Positions 1 to 6,222 are shown, counted from the first letter of the stretch. The stretch is DNA of 8,926 nt from an uncultured Actinoplanes sp. (GCA_934667465.1 CAKUMG010000173.1:1-8926); one strand, 5' to 3'. The notes: generated from the sequence alone by a model not told the origin. Numbers and translations are program-made.

Positions 1-1298
1 GCGCCGACATCACCGACCGGCAGAACATCCAGCTGCACTGGATCCGCGTCGAGGACATGCCGGAGATCTGGCGCCGGCTCGAGGCGGTCGGGCTGGAGAC
101 CACCGAGGCGTGCGGCGACTGCCCGCGCGTCGTGCTCGGCAGCCCGGTCGCCGGGGTGTCGCCCGACGAGGTCGTCGACCCGCAGCCGGCCATCGACACG
201 ATCGTGGAGCGCTACGTCGGCGACCCGCGCTACTCGAACCTGCCGCGCAAGTTCAAGACGACGATCTCGTGGCTGCCCGACACCCCGTACGAGACCAACG
301 ACATCGCCCTGGTCGGCGTCGAGCACCCGCAGCACGGGCCCGGCTTCGACCTGTGGATCGGCGGCGGGCTCTCCACCAACCCGCGGCTCGCCGAGCGCCT
401 CGGGGTCTGGGTGCCGCTGGAGGACATCCCGGACGTCTGGGAGGGCGTCGTCGGGATCTTCCGCGACTACGGCTACCGGCGGCTGCGCAACCGGGCCCGG
501 CTCAAGTTCCTGCTGGCCGACTGGGGCGTGGCGAAGTTCCGCGAGGTGCTCGAGAAGGAATACCTGGGCCGGGCACTGATCGACGGGCCCGCCCCTTCGC
601 TGCCGGCCAAGCCGATCGACCACATCGGGGTGCACAAGCAGAAGGACGGCCGCAACTACGTCGGCGCCGCCCCGGTCGTCGGCCGGTCGTCGGGCACGCA
701 GCTGAGCCGGCTCGCGGACCTGGTCGCGGCGCACGGCTCCGACCGGGTGCGGCTGACGCCGTACCAGAAGCTCCTGGTCCTGGACATCGCCGACGAGCAG
801 GTGGAACCGTTCGTCACCGCCCTGCGCGGGATCGGGCTGGAGGCCCGCCCGTCGGCCTGGCGCCGCGGCACCATGGCCTGCACCGGCATCGAATACTGCA
901 AGCTCGCGATCGTCGAGACCAAGGCCCGCGGCGAGGAACTGGTAGCCCGGCTCGAGGAGCGGCTGCGCGACTTCGACGCGGACATCTCCATCCACATCAA
1001 CGGCTGCCCGAACGCCTGCGCCCGCACCCAGGTCGCCGACATCGGGCTCAAGGGCCAGCTGGTCATGAACTCCCGCGGCGAACAGGTCGAGGGTTTCCAG
1101 GTCCACCTCGGCGGCGGGCTCGGCATGGCGCAGGGCCAGACCGCCGGCTTCGGCCGCAAGCTGCGGGGCCTCAAGGCCACCGCAGAGGAGCTTCCCGCGT
1201 ACGTCGAGAAGCTCGCTCGTCACTACCTGGAGGGGCGCACGGACGGCGAGACCTTCGCCGACTGGGTCGTCCGGGCCGACGAGAGTCTCCTGAAATGA
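1..1298 (+). CDS. sirA: Ferredoxin-type sulfite reductase, siroheme/[4Fe-4S] (5' end outside window)
   Basis: Reduces sulfite to sulfide with six electrons, probably from ferredoxin, in cytoplasmic assimilatory sulfate reduction. The frame is open from base 3, so the gene starts upstream; 431 residues are visible and roughly 130 N-terminal ones are missing against a usual length near 555-570. The cluster/siroheme ligand set is complete: C-x5-C (visible residues 293 and 299, in ACTGIEYC) and C-x3-C (residues 335 and 339, in NGCPNAC). The ACGDCPR segment (Cys37, Cys40) resembles the region of M. tuberculosis NirA/SirA that supplies the cysteine of its Tyr-Cys cross-link; that match is from memory. 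Nitrite reductases share this fold, but the next genes (APS reductase, sirohydrochlorin chelatase) favour sulfite. The stop TGA overlaps the next ATG (ATGA), implying translational coupling. The same order sirA-cysH-che1 is known in M. tuberculosis. Confidence 0.93.
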   Translation, partial: ADITDRQNIQLHWIRVEDMPEIWRRLEAVGLETTEACGDCPRVVLGSPVAGVSPDEVVDPQPAIDTIVERYVGDPRYSNLPRKFKTTISWLPDTPYETNDIALVGVEHPQHGPGFDLWIGGGLSTNPRLAERLGVWVPLEDIPDVWEGVVGIFRDYGYRRLRNRARLKFLLADWGVAKFREVLEKEYLGRALIDGPAPSLPAKPIDHIGVHKQKDGRNYVGAAPVVGRSSGTQLSRLADLVAAHGSDRVRLTPYQKLLVLDIADEQVEPFVTALRGIGLEARPSAWRRGTMACTGIEYCKLAIVETKARGEELVARLEERLRDFDADISIHINGCPNACARTQVADIGLKGQLVMNSRGEQVEGFQVHLGGGLGMAQGQTAGFGRKLRGLKATAEELPAYVEKLARHYLEGRTDGETFADWVVRADESLLK

Positions 1299-1453
1299 GC
1301 GACGCCCGATCCACCCCGCTGTACTGCCCCTACTGCGGCGACGAGGACCTCTATCCGAACGAGGCCTCGCACGGAGCCTGGGAGTGCCACTCCTGTGCTC
1401 GTGTCTTCACCGTCAAGTTCAACGGGTTGCTGTCCAAGGGAGTGAACCGATGA
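1295..1453 (+). CDS. Small zinc-ribbon-like protein of the sulfite reductase operon (52 aa)
   Basis: I recognise no characterised function. The 52-residue product starts MSDARSTPLYCPYCGDED and has two CxxC pairs, Cys11/Cys14 and Cys31/Cys34, 16 residues apart, with aromatic residues around them (Tyr10, Tyr13, Trp29, Phe38). This fits a one-metal zinc ribbon; rubredoxins also pair CPxCG with a second CxxC, but usually about 29 residues apart. ATG 1295 overlaps the sirA stop by four bases, and its own TGA overlaps the cysH ATG by four bases, so translation of all three is probably coupled. Codon use matches the neighbours. As I recall, similar small ORFs sit between sulfite reductase and cysH in Streptomyces, which would argue that it is a real gene. 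It could be a redox or assembly partner of SirA or CysH, or a regulator; nothing here decides. The Shine-Dalgarno is weak, as expected for coupled translation. Confidence 0.85.
   Translation: MSDARSTPLYCPYCGDEDLYPNEASHGAWECHSCARVFTVKFNGLLSKGVNR
1436..1442 (+). promoter_or_regulatory. Ribosome binding site of cysH
   Basis: AAGGGAG lies seven bases before ATG 1450, inside the end of the upstream small gene. It fixes the cysH start at 1450; a longer in-frame ATG at 1384 would run through the zinc-ribbon gene and has no comparable site. Confidence 0.75.
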
Positions 1454-2199
1454 TCGTCGCTCAGAACCTCGATTTGGTGTCCCTCAGCTCACCGGTGGCC
1501 GCCGGTCGCCGGTCTCCCGCGGAACTCTCGGCCATCGCGGCCGAGGGAGCCGCGCTGCTGGCCGACGCGCCGGCCGAGGAGATCGCCCGCTGGGCCGCGT
1601 CGACGTTCGGCTCGCGGTTCTGCGTGACCAGCTCCATGGCCGATGCCGTCGTCGCCCACCTCTTCTCCCGCGCGGCTCCGGGCGTCGACGTCGTGTTCCT
1701 CGACACCGGCCTGCACTTCCCCGAGACGCTCAAGGTCCGCGACATCGTCGCCCGGACGATGGACGTCAACGTCCGGTCGATCCGCCCGCGGATGACCGTC
1801 GGCCAGCAGGACGGCGAGTTCGGTCCCCGGCTCTTCAACCGCAGCCCCGACGAGTGCTGCTTCCTGCGCAAGGTCGAGCCGCTCGAGCGCGCCCTCGCCG
1901 ACTACGACTCCTGGGCCACCGGCCTGCGCCGCGACGAGTCGCCGACCCGGGCGAACACGCCGGTCGTGGCGTTCGACCCGAAGAAGGGCAAGGTCAAGGT
2001 CAACCCGATCGCGGCCTGGACCCAGTCCGACGTGGACGGCTACATCGCGCGCTGGAACGTGCCGGTCAACGAGCTGTTCAAGAAGGGCTACGGCTCGATC
2101 GGCTGCTGGCCGTGCACCCGGCGCACCAAGGCGGGCGAGGACCCGCGCGCCGGCCGCTGGGCGATGTTCGAGAAGACCGAATGCGGCCTGCACGTCTAG
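1450..2199 (+). CDS. cysH: Assimilatory APS reductase (thioredoxin-dependent, [4Fe-4S] type)
   Basis: Reduces adenosine 5'-phosphosulfate to sulfite and AMP using thioredoxin, feeding SirA encoded two genes upstream. The 249-residue protein is of the adenine nucleotide alpha-hydrolase (PP-loop) type: nucleotide-binding segment SSMADA (61-66), VVFLDTGLHFPET (81-93), TGLRR (157-161) and the C-terminal catalytic cysteine in ECGLHV (Cys245). The iron-sulfur signature is complete, CC at 136-137 and C-x2-C at 219/222. That is the mark of bacterial APS reductases as against PAPS reductases of the E. coli type, which lack those four cysteines. APS is therefore the likely substrate, and APS kinase is not needed for this route. 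The C-terminal half closely resembles M. tuberculosis CysH. ATG 1450 is chosen for its ribosome binding site and four-base overlap with the preceding gene. The 3' end overlaps the chelatase gene by 19 bases. Confidence 0.95.
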   Translation: MIVAQNLDLVSLSSPVAAGRRSPAELSAIAAEGAALLADAPAEEIARWAASTFGSRFCVTSSMADAVVAHLFSRAAPGVDVVFLDTGLHFPETLKVRDIVARTMDVNVRSIRPRMTVGQQDGEFGPRLFNRSPDECCFLRKVEPLERALADYDSWATGLRRDESPTRANTPVVAFDPKKGKVKVNPIAAWTQSDVDGYIARWNVPVNELFKKGYGSIGCWPCTRRTKAGEDPRAGRWAMFEKTECGLHV

Positions 2200-2996
2200 C
2201 GGTCGCGCTCGCCGCGCACGGTTCCCGGGACCCGCGCGCGGCGCAGGCCACCGAGGCGTTGGCCCGGGCCGTGCGGGAGCTGCGCCCGGAGTGGGACGTC
2301 CGGGCCTCGTACCTCGATCACAGTGTGCCGCGGCCGCGACAGGCGCTGGCGTCCTTCGCCGCGGCCGGACATCGGCGGGCGGTGCTGGTGCCGTTGCTGC
2401 TGACGTCGGCCTACCACGGGCGGGTGGACGTTCCGGGCGAGATCGCTGCGGTCAGGGCCGATGGCGTACGGGTGGATGTGGCGCTCGCGGACGTGCTCGG
2501 GCCCGTGGACGGGGTCGTGCCGGGGCAGCTTCTGGACGGGCTGGTGTCCCGGCTCCGGGGTGCTTCCGGCTTCTCGGGCGCCGGTGGTGGTTCCGGCGGG
2601 CCGGACTTCGGTGGTGCTGCCGGCGGGCTTGACGGCGTGGTGCTGGCGGCGGCCGGGACGCGGGATGCGGCCGCGCGGGAGACCGTGGGGGCGGCGGCGG
2701 AGGCGCTCGGGGCGCGGCTGGGAGTGCCGTGCCGGGTCGCCTACGCGTCCGCTGCGCCGCCACTGTCCGGGGACGCCGTGCGGGCGTTGCGGGCGCAGGG
2801 GTGCGCGCGGGTCGGGCTGGCTTCGTACTTCCTCGCGCCCGGGCTGCTGTGGGACGCGACCGTGGCTTCGGCGCGGGCGGCGGGCGTACGGGTGGTGGGT
2901 GAGCCGTTGACCGACTCGCCGCCGCTGGCCGAACTCGTGGTGCAGCGGGCGACGGCTGCCGCGCTGGAACCCGCCTCTTCGCTCCGCGCCTCATGA
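2181..2996 (+). CDS. Two-domain CbiX-type sirohydrochlorin chelatase
   Basis: Probably inserts Fe2+ into sirohydrochlorin to finish the siroheme used by SirA; CbiX relatives insert Co2+ in cobalamin synthesis, so the metal is inferred from context. The 271-residue protein is a tandem of two CbiX-like halves. The first carries both expected histidines: His13 in AAHGSRDP and His79 in SAYHGR. The second, from about residue 152, keeps the layout (VVLAAAGTRD, then VGLASYFLAPG) but Ala158 stands where the HGS histidine would be, so it is probably not catalytic. The halves are joined by a glycine-rich stretch (about 127-150). The start ATG 2181 lies 19 bases inside cysH and puts HGSR at the usual distance from the N-terminus; the Shine-Dalgarno is weak (GAGAAG). 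It matches the position of che1 after cysH in M. tuberculosis and ends the operon. Confidence 0.88.
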   Translation: MRPARLAVALAAHGSRDPRAAQATEALARAVRELRPEWDVRASYLDHSVPRPRQALASFAAAGHRRAVLVPLLLTSAYHGRVDVPGEIAAVRADGVRVDVALADVLGPVDGVVPGQLLDGLVSRLRGASGFSGAGGGSGGPDFGGAAGGLDGVVLAAAGTRDAAARETVGAAAEALGARLGVPCRVAYASAAPPLSGDAVRALRAQGCARVGLASYFLAPGLLWDATVASARAAGVRVVGEPLTDSPPLAELVVQRATAAALEPASSLRAS

Positions 2997-3092
2997 TCAT
3001 TGGCCCCTGTAGGGCCGCTGAGCGGGCCGCTGGCGGGTCTTCGGGCCGGGCCGGTAGGTCGAGGGTGGCTTGCGGGTCACCCGACCGGGTGC

Positions 3093-3117
3093 GGCTCACT
3101 CTTCCGGGTGGTGAGCC
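3093..3117 (+). terminator. Candidate terminator after the sulfur operon
   Basis: A 7-bp perfect stem (GGCTCAC/GTGAGCC) with an 11-base loop starts about 97 bases after the chelatase stop. No T-run follows, which is common for actinobacterial stem-loop terminators. A shorter GGCCC/GGGCC hairpin lies at 3002-3016, immediately after the stop. Confidence 0.35.
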
Positions 3118-3283
3118 TGCGGAAAAGGTCCACAACGGAGAGTATGTGTGTCAGAACTATTGGTCGCGTGATCGAGATCGATTTCGAGATCATTTCGTGA
3201 GGGCCGGTGATCTCATTCATGCGCAGGGTCACCATTGCATGGGGTGATCGAGCGTTGACACTCGATAGATCCCGGACAGCACG

Positions 3284-3314
3284 ACGCCCCGGCGCCGTCC
3301 TGGGCCCGGGGCGT
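3284..3314 (-). terminator. Candidate terminator of whiB1
   Basis: A 9-bp perfect stem (ACGCCCCGG/CCGGGGCGT) with a 13-base loop lies 23 bases past the whiB1 stop on the minus strand. There is no T-tract. Position, stem strength and the convergent layout support a terminator, possibly working from both sides. Confidence 0.6.
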
Positions 3315-3337
3315 GAATGCTTGGGGAGAGAATGGTT

Positions 3338-3592
3338 TCAGGCGGTGGGGGCCGAGACCCGGAGGCCGCCACGACGCTTGACCGCGCGCCGCTCGTCCTC
3401 ACTCATACCGCCCCAGACGCCGGCGTCCTGTCCGGACTCGAGCGCCCACTGGAGGCACGACTCGGTCACGGGGCACCGCCGGCACACGGCCTTGGCCTGC
3501 TCGACCTGCAGGAGCGCGGGGCCGGACGTCCCGATCGGGAAGAACAGCTCCGGGTCCTCGTCGCGGCAGATCGCATCGTGGCGCCAGTCCAT
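3338..3592 (-). CDS. whiB1: WhiB-family iron-sulfur regulator, WhiB1/WblE type
   Basis: A cytoplasmic [4Fe-4S] transcription regulator of the actinobacteria-specific WhiB-like family. In M. tuberculosis, WhiB1 is essential, binds the housekeeping sigma factor and its cluster reacts with nitric oxide; those roles are from knowledge of the family. The 84-residue protein has all four cluster cysteines, Cys9, Cys37, Cys40 and Cys46 (CxxCx5C), the GVWGG turn (58-62), and a basic C-terminus (RRAVKRRGG) for DNA contact. Its length equals mycobacterial WhiB1, and the N-terminus (MDWRH..C.DEDPELFFP) is nearly the same, so I assign it to WhiB1 and not WhiA-associated WhiB, WhiD or WhiB7. Start ATG 3592 has AAGGAG ten bases upstream. 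It is transcribed alone; a long upstream region with two CRP-like sites suggests cAMP-receptor control, and a strong hairpin follows the gene. Confidence 0.95.
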   Translation of the reverse strand: MDWRHDAICRDEDPELFFPIGTSGPALLQVEQAKAVCRRCPVTESCLQWALESGQDAGVWGGMSEDERRAVKRRGGLRVSAPTA

Positions 3593-3795
3593 GGCGGCAA
3601 CACTCCTTGTTTCGGATGGGGTGAACGAAATGGTGCTGACTACTACTGCTTACTTTTTATGTGCATCCGCTTGGTGCAGGACGGACAGCGTTCGTCTGAT
3701 CACCGTTGCGTGAGCGAGCTTCTATTGCAGGAAGTCGTTCGGCGTCTTCGAGATAAAGAACGCAGACGAGCGGCATCCGGTTACTTCTTATCGCT

Positions 3796-3811
3796 TGTGA
3801 ATGCTTTCACG
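3796..3811. promoter_or_regulatory. CRP-like operator 1 upstream of whiB1
   Basis: TGTGA-N6-TCACG matches nine of ten conserved bases of the CRP consensus TGTGA-N6-TCACA; read on the minus strand it is CGTGA-N6-TCACA. The centre lies about 211 bases before the whiB1 start codon. M. tuberculosis whiB1 is controlled by the CRP protein Rv3676, which makes this placement meaningful. Binding itself is inferred. Confidence 0.6.
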
Positions 3812-3855
3812 AACTCCCGCGATGTCAAGGGTAGCGCCCGGATTTCTTCCTGGCG

Positions 3856-3871
3856 GGTGAGCTAGCTCACG
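3856..3871. promoter_or_regulatory. CRP-like operator 2 upstream of whiB1
   Basis: GGTGA-N6-TCACG contains a perfect 14-base palindrome, GTGAGCTAGCTCAC (3857-3870), and keeps the GTGA-N6-TCAC core. Its centre is exactly 60 bases upstream of operator 1 as seen from whiB1. It is a weaker consensus match at the outer bases than operator 1. Confidence 0.5.
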
Positions 3872-3881
3872 ACCCCTTTGT

Positions 3882-3909
3882 CCGGTTCCTGGCGATCTGG
3901 CGGGACCGG
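3882..3909. terminator. Weak stem-loop downstream of the lipid kinase gene
   Basis: CCGGTTCC and GGGACCGG can pair over 8 bp with a 12-base loop, using one G-U pair on the plus strand and one mismatch on the minus strand. It lies about 109 bases past the kinase stop codon. A terminator role for the kinase is possible but weakly supported. Confidence 0.25.
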
Positions 3910-4017
3910 CGGATGAACGCTCCCATCAATGTAGTACGGTCGCGGCCGCTCTGCCGAGCTTTTCACCGCGATTTTGTGACGGATCGTGATGCGCAACCCG
4001 TCCCCCGTACCCCGTTC

Positions 4018-4968
4018 TCAGCAGATCACGCGTAGCGCTTCCGGAACGGACAGAAAGTGCACCTTCTGGCGTTCGCCCAGGTAGTCCCCGTCGAGTTGGA
4101 ACGACTGGGGCCGGCTCGCCACCACCGTGAACTCCGCCTGGTCGTGCAGCCGCAGCACGTTGGGGCCGTGCGGATCCGGTGTCCGGGAGGTCATCTGCAT
4201 CACTGTGCGTGTTGTGGTAGCAACACCGAGGCTACGAGTCGCCAGGATGTCGAGCCCCGTGTCGAACGAAGCGTCCGGGTTCGGGTTGATCGGGCGGTCG
4301 CCCACATAGGTCCACGGTGCGGTGTTCTGAATGATGACCGTGCCGAGATCGATCTCGGGCTCCTCGCCCGGACGCTCGATCGACAACGGTGGTGCCTTGC
4401 GATCCTCGCCCGAGAGCACCTGGCTGAGAACGGAACGCAGATAAAGGGTGGGCGTGGAGGTACGGCCGCGCAGCCGCGCCTGTTCCACCCGGCGGGTCAC
4501 GGCGGCATCCAGCCCCAGCCCGGCGGTGAAGGTGAAATAGCGGTCGTCCGCCCGGCCCAGGCCGATCACCCGGTGCCGCCCCGAGAGCAGCCCGTCGATG
4601 ATCACGCTGGTGCCCTCCGCCCAGTCGCGCGGCAGCCCCAGTGCGCGGGCGAAGACGTTGGTGGACCCGCCCGGCACCACCCCGAGCGCAGGCAACCGGA
4701 AGGCGGGGGAGAGGCCCTGCGACGACAGGCCGGGCGCCGAGGTCATCAGCCCGTTGACCGCCTCGTTGACCGTGCCGTCCCCGCCGAGGGTGACGACGAC
4801 GTCGACCCCGCTCTCGGCGGCCGCCCGGGTGAGGGCGGCGGCGTGCCCCCGCTTGAGGGTGTATTCCACCGTCAGGTCGACCTGGCTGCGCAGCGCCCGG
4901 ACCAGCACGTCCCGGCTGCGCTCGTTCGTCGTGGTGGCCTTCGGATTCACCACCAGTAACGCTCGCAT
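4018..4968 (-). CDS. Diacylglycerol kinase-family lipid kinase (YegS/DgkB-like)
   Basis: Phosphorylates a lipid alcohol such as diacylglycerol with ATP, at the inner face of the membrane, for phospholipid turnover; the actual substrate cannot be read from sequence. From the ATG chosen here the protein has 316 residues, normal for the family. The DAGK catalytic domain occupies the N-terminal half: VVNPKA (6-11), TLGGDGTVNE with GGDGT at 62-66, and PGGSTN (99-104), the nucleotide-binding loops of this fold. The C-terminal beta domain includes YVGDRPI and LDGD (292-295), the latter a usual metal/catalytic segment. No transmembrane helix is evident. A GTG at 4977 would add three residues (MPP); neither start has a clear Shine-Dalgarno. 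It is divergent from the membrane protein gene at 5022, with overlapping -10-like elements between them. Sphingosine or NAD kinases share the fold, but the motif set fits this family better. Confidence 0.9.
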   Translation of the reverse strand: MRALLVVNPKATTTNERSRDVLVRALRSQVDLTVEYTLKRGHAAALTRAAAESGVDVVVTLGGDGTVNEAVNGLMTSAPGLSSQGLSPAFRLPALGVVPGGSTNVFARALGLPRDWAEGTSVIIDGLLSGRHRVIGLGRADDRYFTFTAGLGLDAAVTRRVEQARLRGRTSTPTLYLRSVLSQVLSGEDRKAPPLSIERPGEEPEIDLGTVIIQNTAPWTYVGDRPINPNPDASFDTGLDILATRSLGVATTTRTVMQMTSRTPDPHGPNVLRLHDQAEFTVVASRPQSFQLDGDYLGERQKVHFLSVPEALRVIC

Positions 4969-5009
4969 GGGCGGCACTGTACCGCGCGGGGGCCTGCGGG
5001 GCGGGCCGG

Positions 5010-5016
5010 TATCGTA
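5010..5016. promoter_or_regulatory. Overlapping divergent -10 elements
   Basis: On the plus strand TATCGT (5010-5015) fits TANNNT and ends six bases before GTG 5022. On the minus strand TACGAT (5016-5011) also fits and lies some 33 bases before the kinase GTG 4977. The two hexamers share five base pairs. Neither has a convincing -35 hexamer. Confidence 0.45.
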
Positions 5017-5021
5017 CAGCG

Positions 5022-5408
5022 GTGACCCCTGCGGATGTAGCTTCCCCGGCCACCCTGGTGTGGGCGGTGCGCCTGCTGTTCGTGCAGGCCACGGCGCTGG
5101 CGGCGCTCACCGTGTGGCTCGTCGTCCAGGCGCTGACCGACGCGGGTGACCTCGGCGTGGCGATCTCCCTCACGGTGCTGACCGCGCTGGCCGCCGCTGT
5201 GATCTTCCTCGTCGCGCGGGCGCTCGGCCGGCGCTCGGCGCGCTCGCGCGGGCCGGCGATCGTCGTCCAGCTCTTCGCCATCGCGTCCGGCGGGTTCCTG
5301 CTCAACGTCGGGCCGTCGTGGGCGGGCGCGCTGCTGATGGCGCTCGGCATCGGGGTGGCGCTGCTGATCCTGCTCCCGCCGACGACGAAGGCGCTCGGGC
5401 TCGGCTGA
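5022..5408 (+). CDS. Small integral membrane protein, four predicted helices, unknown function
   Basis: I do not recognise a named family. The 128-residue protein is strongly hydrophobic, with four likely membrane segments at about 12-38, 44-66, 78-96 and 99-119. A basic loop between segments two and three (RALGRRSARSR, 66-76) should lie in the cytoplasm by the positive-inside rule, which puts both termini outside or periplasm-like and both long loops short. No catalytic motif or metal ligands are visible. The start is GTG 5022 with no Shine-Dalgarno; a TATCGT hexamer six bases upstream suggests a leaderless transcript beginning at or near the start codon, common in actinobacteria. It is divergent from the lipid kinase gene and precedes the GntR regulator gene by 118 bases. 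A joint role with the kinase is possible but not shown. Confidence 0.8.
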   Translation: MTPADVASPATLVWAVRLLFVQATALAALTVWLVVQALTDAGDLGVAISLTVLTALAAAVIFLVARALGRRSARSRGPAIVVQLFAIASGGFLLNVGPSWAGALLMALGIGVALLILLPPTTKALGLG

Positions 5409-5490
5409 CCGCTTGCCCCCGCGGGCCGCTTGGTGATCGGGCGGTGCCGGGTCTCCGCTGATCAGGGCAACCTGCCGGGACGCGAGGGCC

Positions 5491-5517
5491 TACCCTGAGT
5501 GGGCGATCACAAGGGGG
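5491..5517 (+). promoter_or_regulatory. Likely -10 element and ribosome binding site of the GntR-type gene
   Basis: TACCCT (5491-5496) fits TANNNT, without an obvious -35. AAGGGGG (5511-5517) is a strong Shine-Dalgarno nine bases before GTG 5527, and decides that start. Confidence 0.5.
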
Positions 5518-5526
5518 TGAGGGCAC

Positions 5527-6222
5527 GTGGCCGGATCGACGGTGCGTCCGCCGGCTTACCAGCTCCTGGCGGACGAGCTCCGGGCGGAGATCACGTCGGG
5601 GCGGCTGCAACCGGGGGAGCGGCTGCCGCCGGAACCCGAGCTGTGCATCAAGTCGGGGGTGAGCCGGAGCACGGTCCGGGAGGCCCTGCGCCTGCGGGCC
5701 AGCCAGCACCTGATCGTCACCACCCGCGGCGTCACCGGGGGCAGCTTCGTCGCGCATCCCGATGCGACCCACCTGTCCGAGGCGCTCTCGACCGGGCTCA
5801 CCCTGCTCACCAACTCGGCCGAGATCGGCTTCGCGGACCTGCTCGAGCTGCGGCGCGCGCTCGAGGTGCCGGCGGCGGGGCTGGCGGCCGAACGGCGTAC
5901 CGACACGCACTTGATCGAACTCCGGAACACGCTCTTCGACCCGCACCTGGACGAGCTGTCGACGATGATGACGGCGCACGCGAGCTTCCACTCGGCGATC
6001 GCGTCGGCCACCGGGAACCCGCTGTTCGAGCTGGTCACGCGGCCGCTCTACCACGTGACGTACGGCGAGGAGGTGGTCGGGGCGCTGCCCGACGGCTACT
6101 GGGCGCGGATCGACGCGGATCACCGCGAGCTGCTCGCCTGCGTGCGCAGCCGGGACGCGGAGTCGGCGCGGCAGACCAGCCGGCGGCACCTCGACTACAT
6201 CGCCGAGGCGAACAAGCACTGA
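5527..6222 (+). CDS. GntR-family transcriptional regulator, FadR subfamily (FCD domain)
   Basis: A cytoplasmic DNA-binding regulator, usually a repressor released by a small carboxylic acid. The 231-residue protein has an N-terminal winged helix-turn-helix (about 8-78: YQLLADELRAEITSGRLQPGE, then SGVSRSTVREALR and GG.FVAHP wing) and an all-helical FCD ligand domain (about 100-225). In FCD proteins a metal is usually held by an Asp/Asn and three His: here His155 (in FHSAI), His199 and His221 are in place, but the Asp/Asn position four before the first histidine is His151. The effector and targets are unknown; no neighbour is an obvious catabolic gene in the same operon. Start GTG 5527 follows a strong AAGGGGG. 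The gene is convergent with the anti-sigma gene, only 35 bases apart. Confidence 0.9.
   Translation: MAGSTVRPPAYQLLADELRAEITSGRLQPGERLPPEPELCIKSGVSRSTVREALRLRASQHLIVTTRGVTGGSFVAHPDATHLSEALSTGLTLLTNSAEIGFADLLELRRALEVPAAGLAAERRTDTHLIELRNTLFDPHLDELSTMMTAHASFHSAIASATGNPLFELVTRPLYHVTYGEEVVGALPDGYWARIDADHRELLACVRSRDAESARQTSRRHLDYIAEANKH

Larger units (their letters stand above)
2997..3337. other. Intergenic region between the sulfur operon and whiB1
   Basis: These 341 bases lie between two convergent transcription units. The first 120 are GC-rich and hairpin-prone; bases 3120-3265 are clearly less GC-rich than the surroundings and hold an 18-codon ORF (3144-3200), judged doubtful, plus two adjacent near-copies of a 12-base unit (3173-3184 and 3185-3195). 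A stem-loop closes each end (3093-3117 and 3284-3314). I see no convincing larger gene on either strand. Confidence 0.6.
3593..4017. other. Long upstream region of whiB1 / 3' flank of the lipid kinase gene
   Basis: These 425 bases have no gene I can support. They are visibly less GC-rich than the coding DNA, most of all at 3600-3860. Contents: two CRP-like operators (3796-3811, 3856-3871), an imperfect inverted repeat whose arms lie 64 bases apart (3689-3698 and 3763-3772), and a hairpin at 3882-3909. On the minus strand, A/T-rich hexamers near 3751-3756 (TTTATC) and around 3655 could be -10 elements, but none has a clear -35. The whiB1 transcript may have a long 5' leader. Confidence 0.55.

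Noticed and set aside
110..1294. Plus-strand ORF overlapping sirA that runs into the zinc-ribbon gene
   Set aside because: Only its last 52 codons (from ATG 1295) look like a real protein; the upstream part is an Arg/Pro-rich alternative frame of sirA.
3077..3220. 47-codon minus-strand ORF in the region after the sulfur operon
   Set aside because: It has no ribosome binding site, mixed third-base use unlike coding DNA here, and no recognisable motif.
3255..3282. TTGACA hexamer as a plus-strand -35 element
   Set aside because: Nothing resembling a -10 lies 16-19 bases downstream and no plus-strand gene follows before 5022.
3689..3772. Inverted repeat CGTTCGTCTG / CAGACGAGCG as a riboswitch or attenuator in the whiB1 leader
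   Set aside because: The arms are 64 bases apart with one mismatch on the transcribed strand, and no known riboswitch core is recognised; chance is likely.
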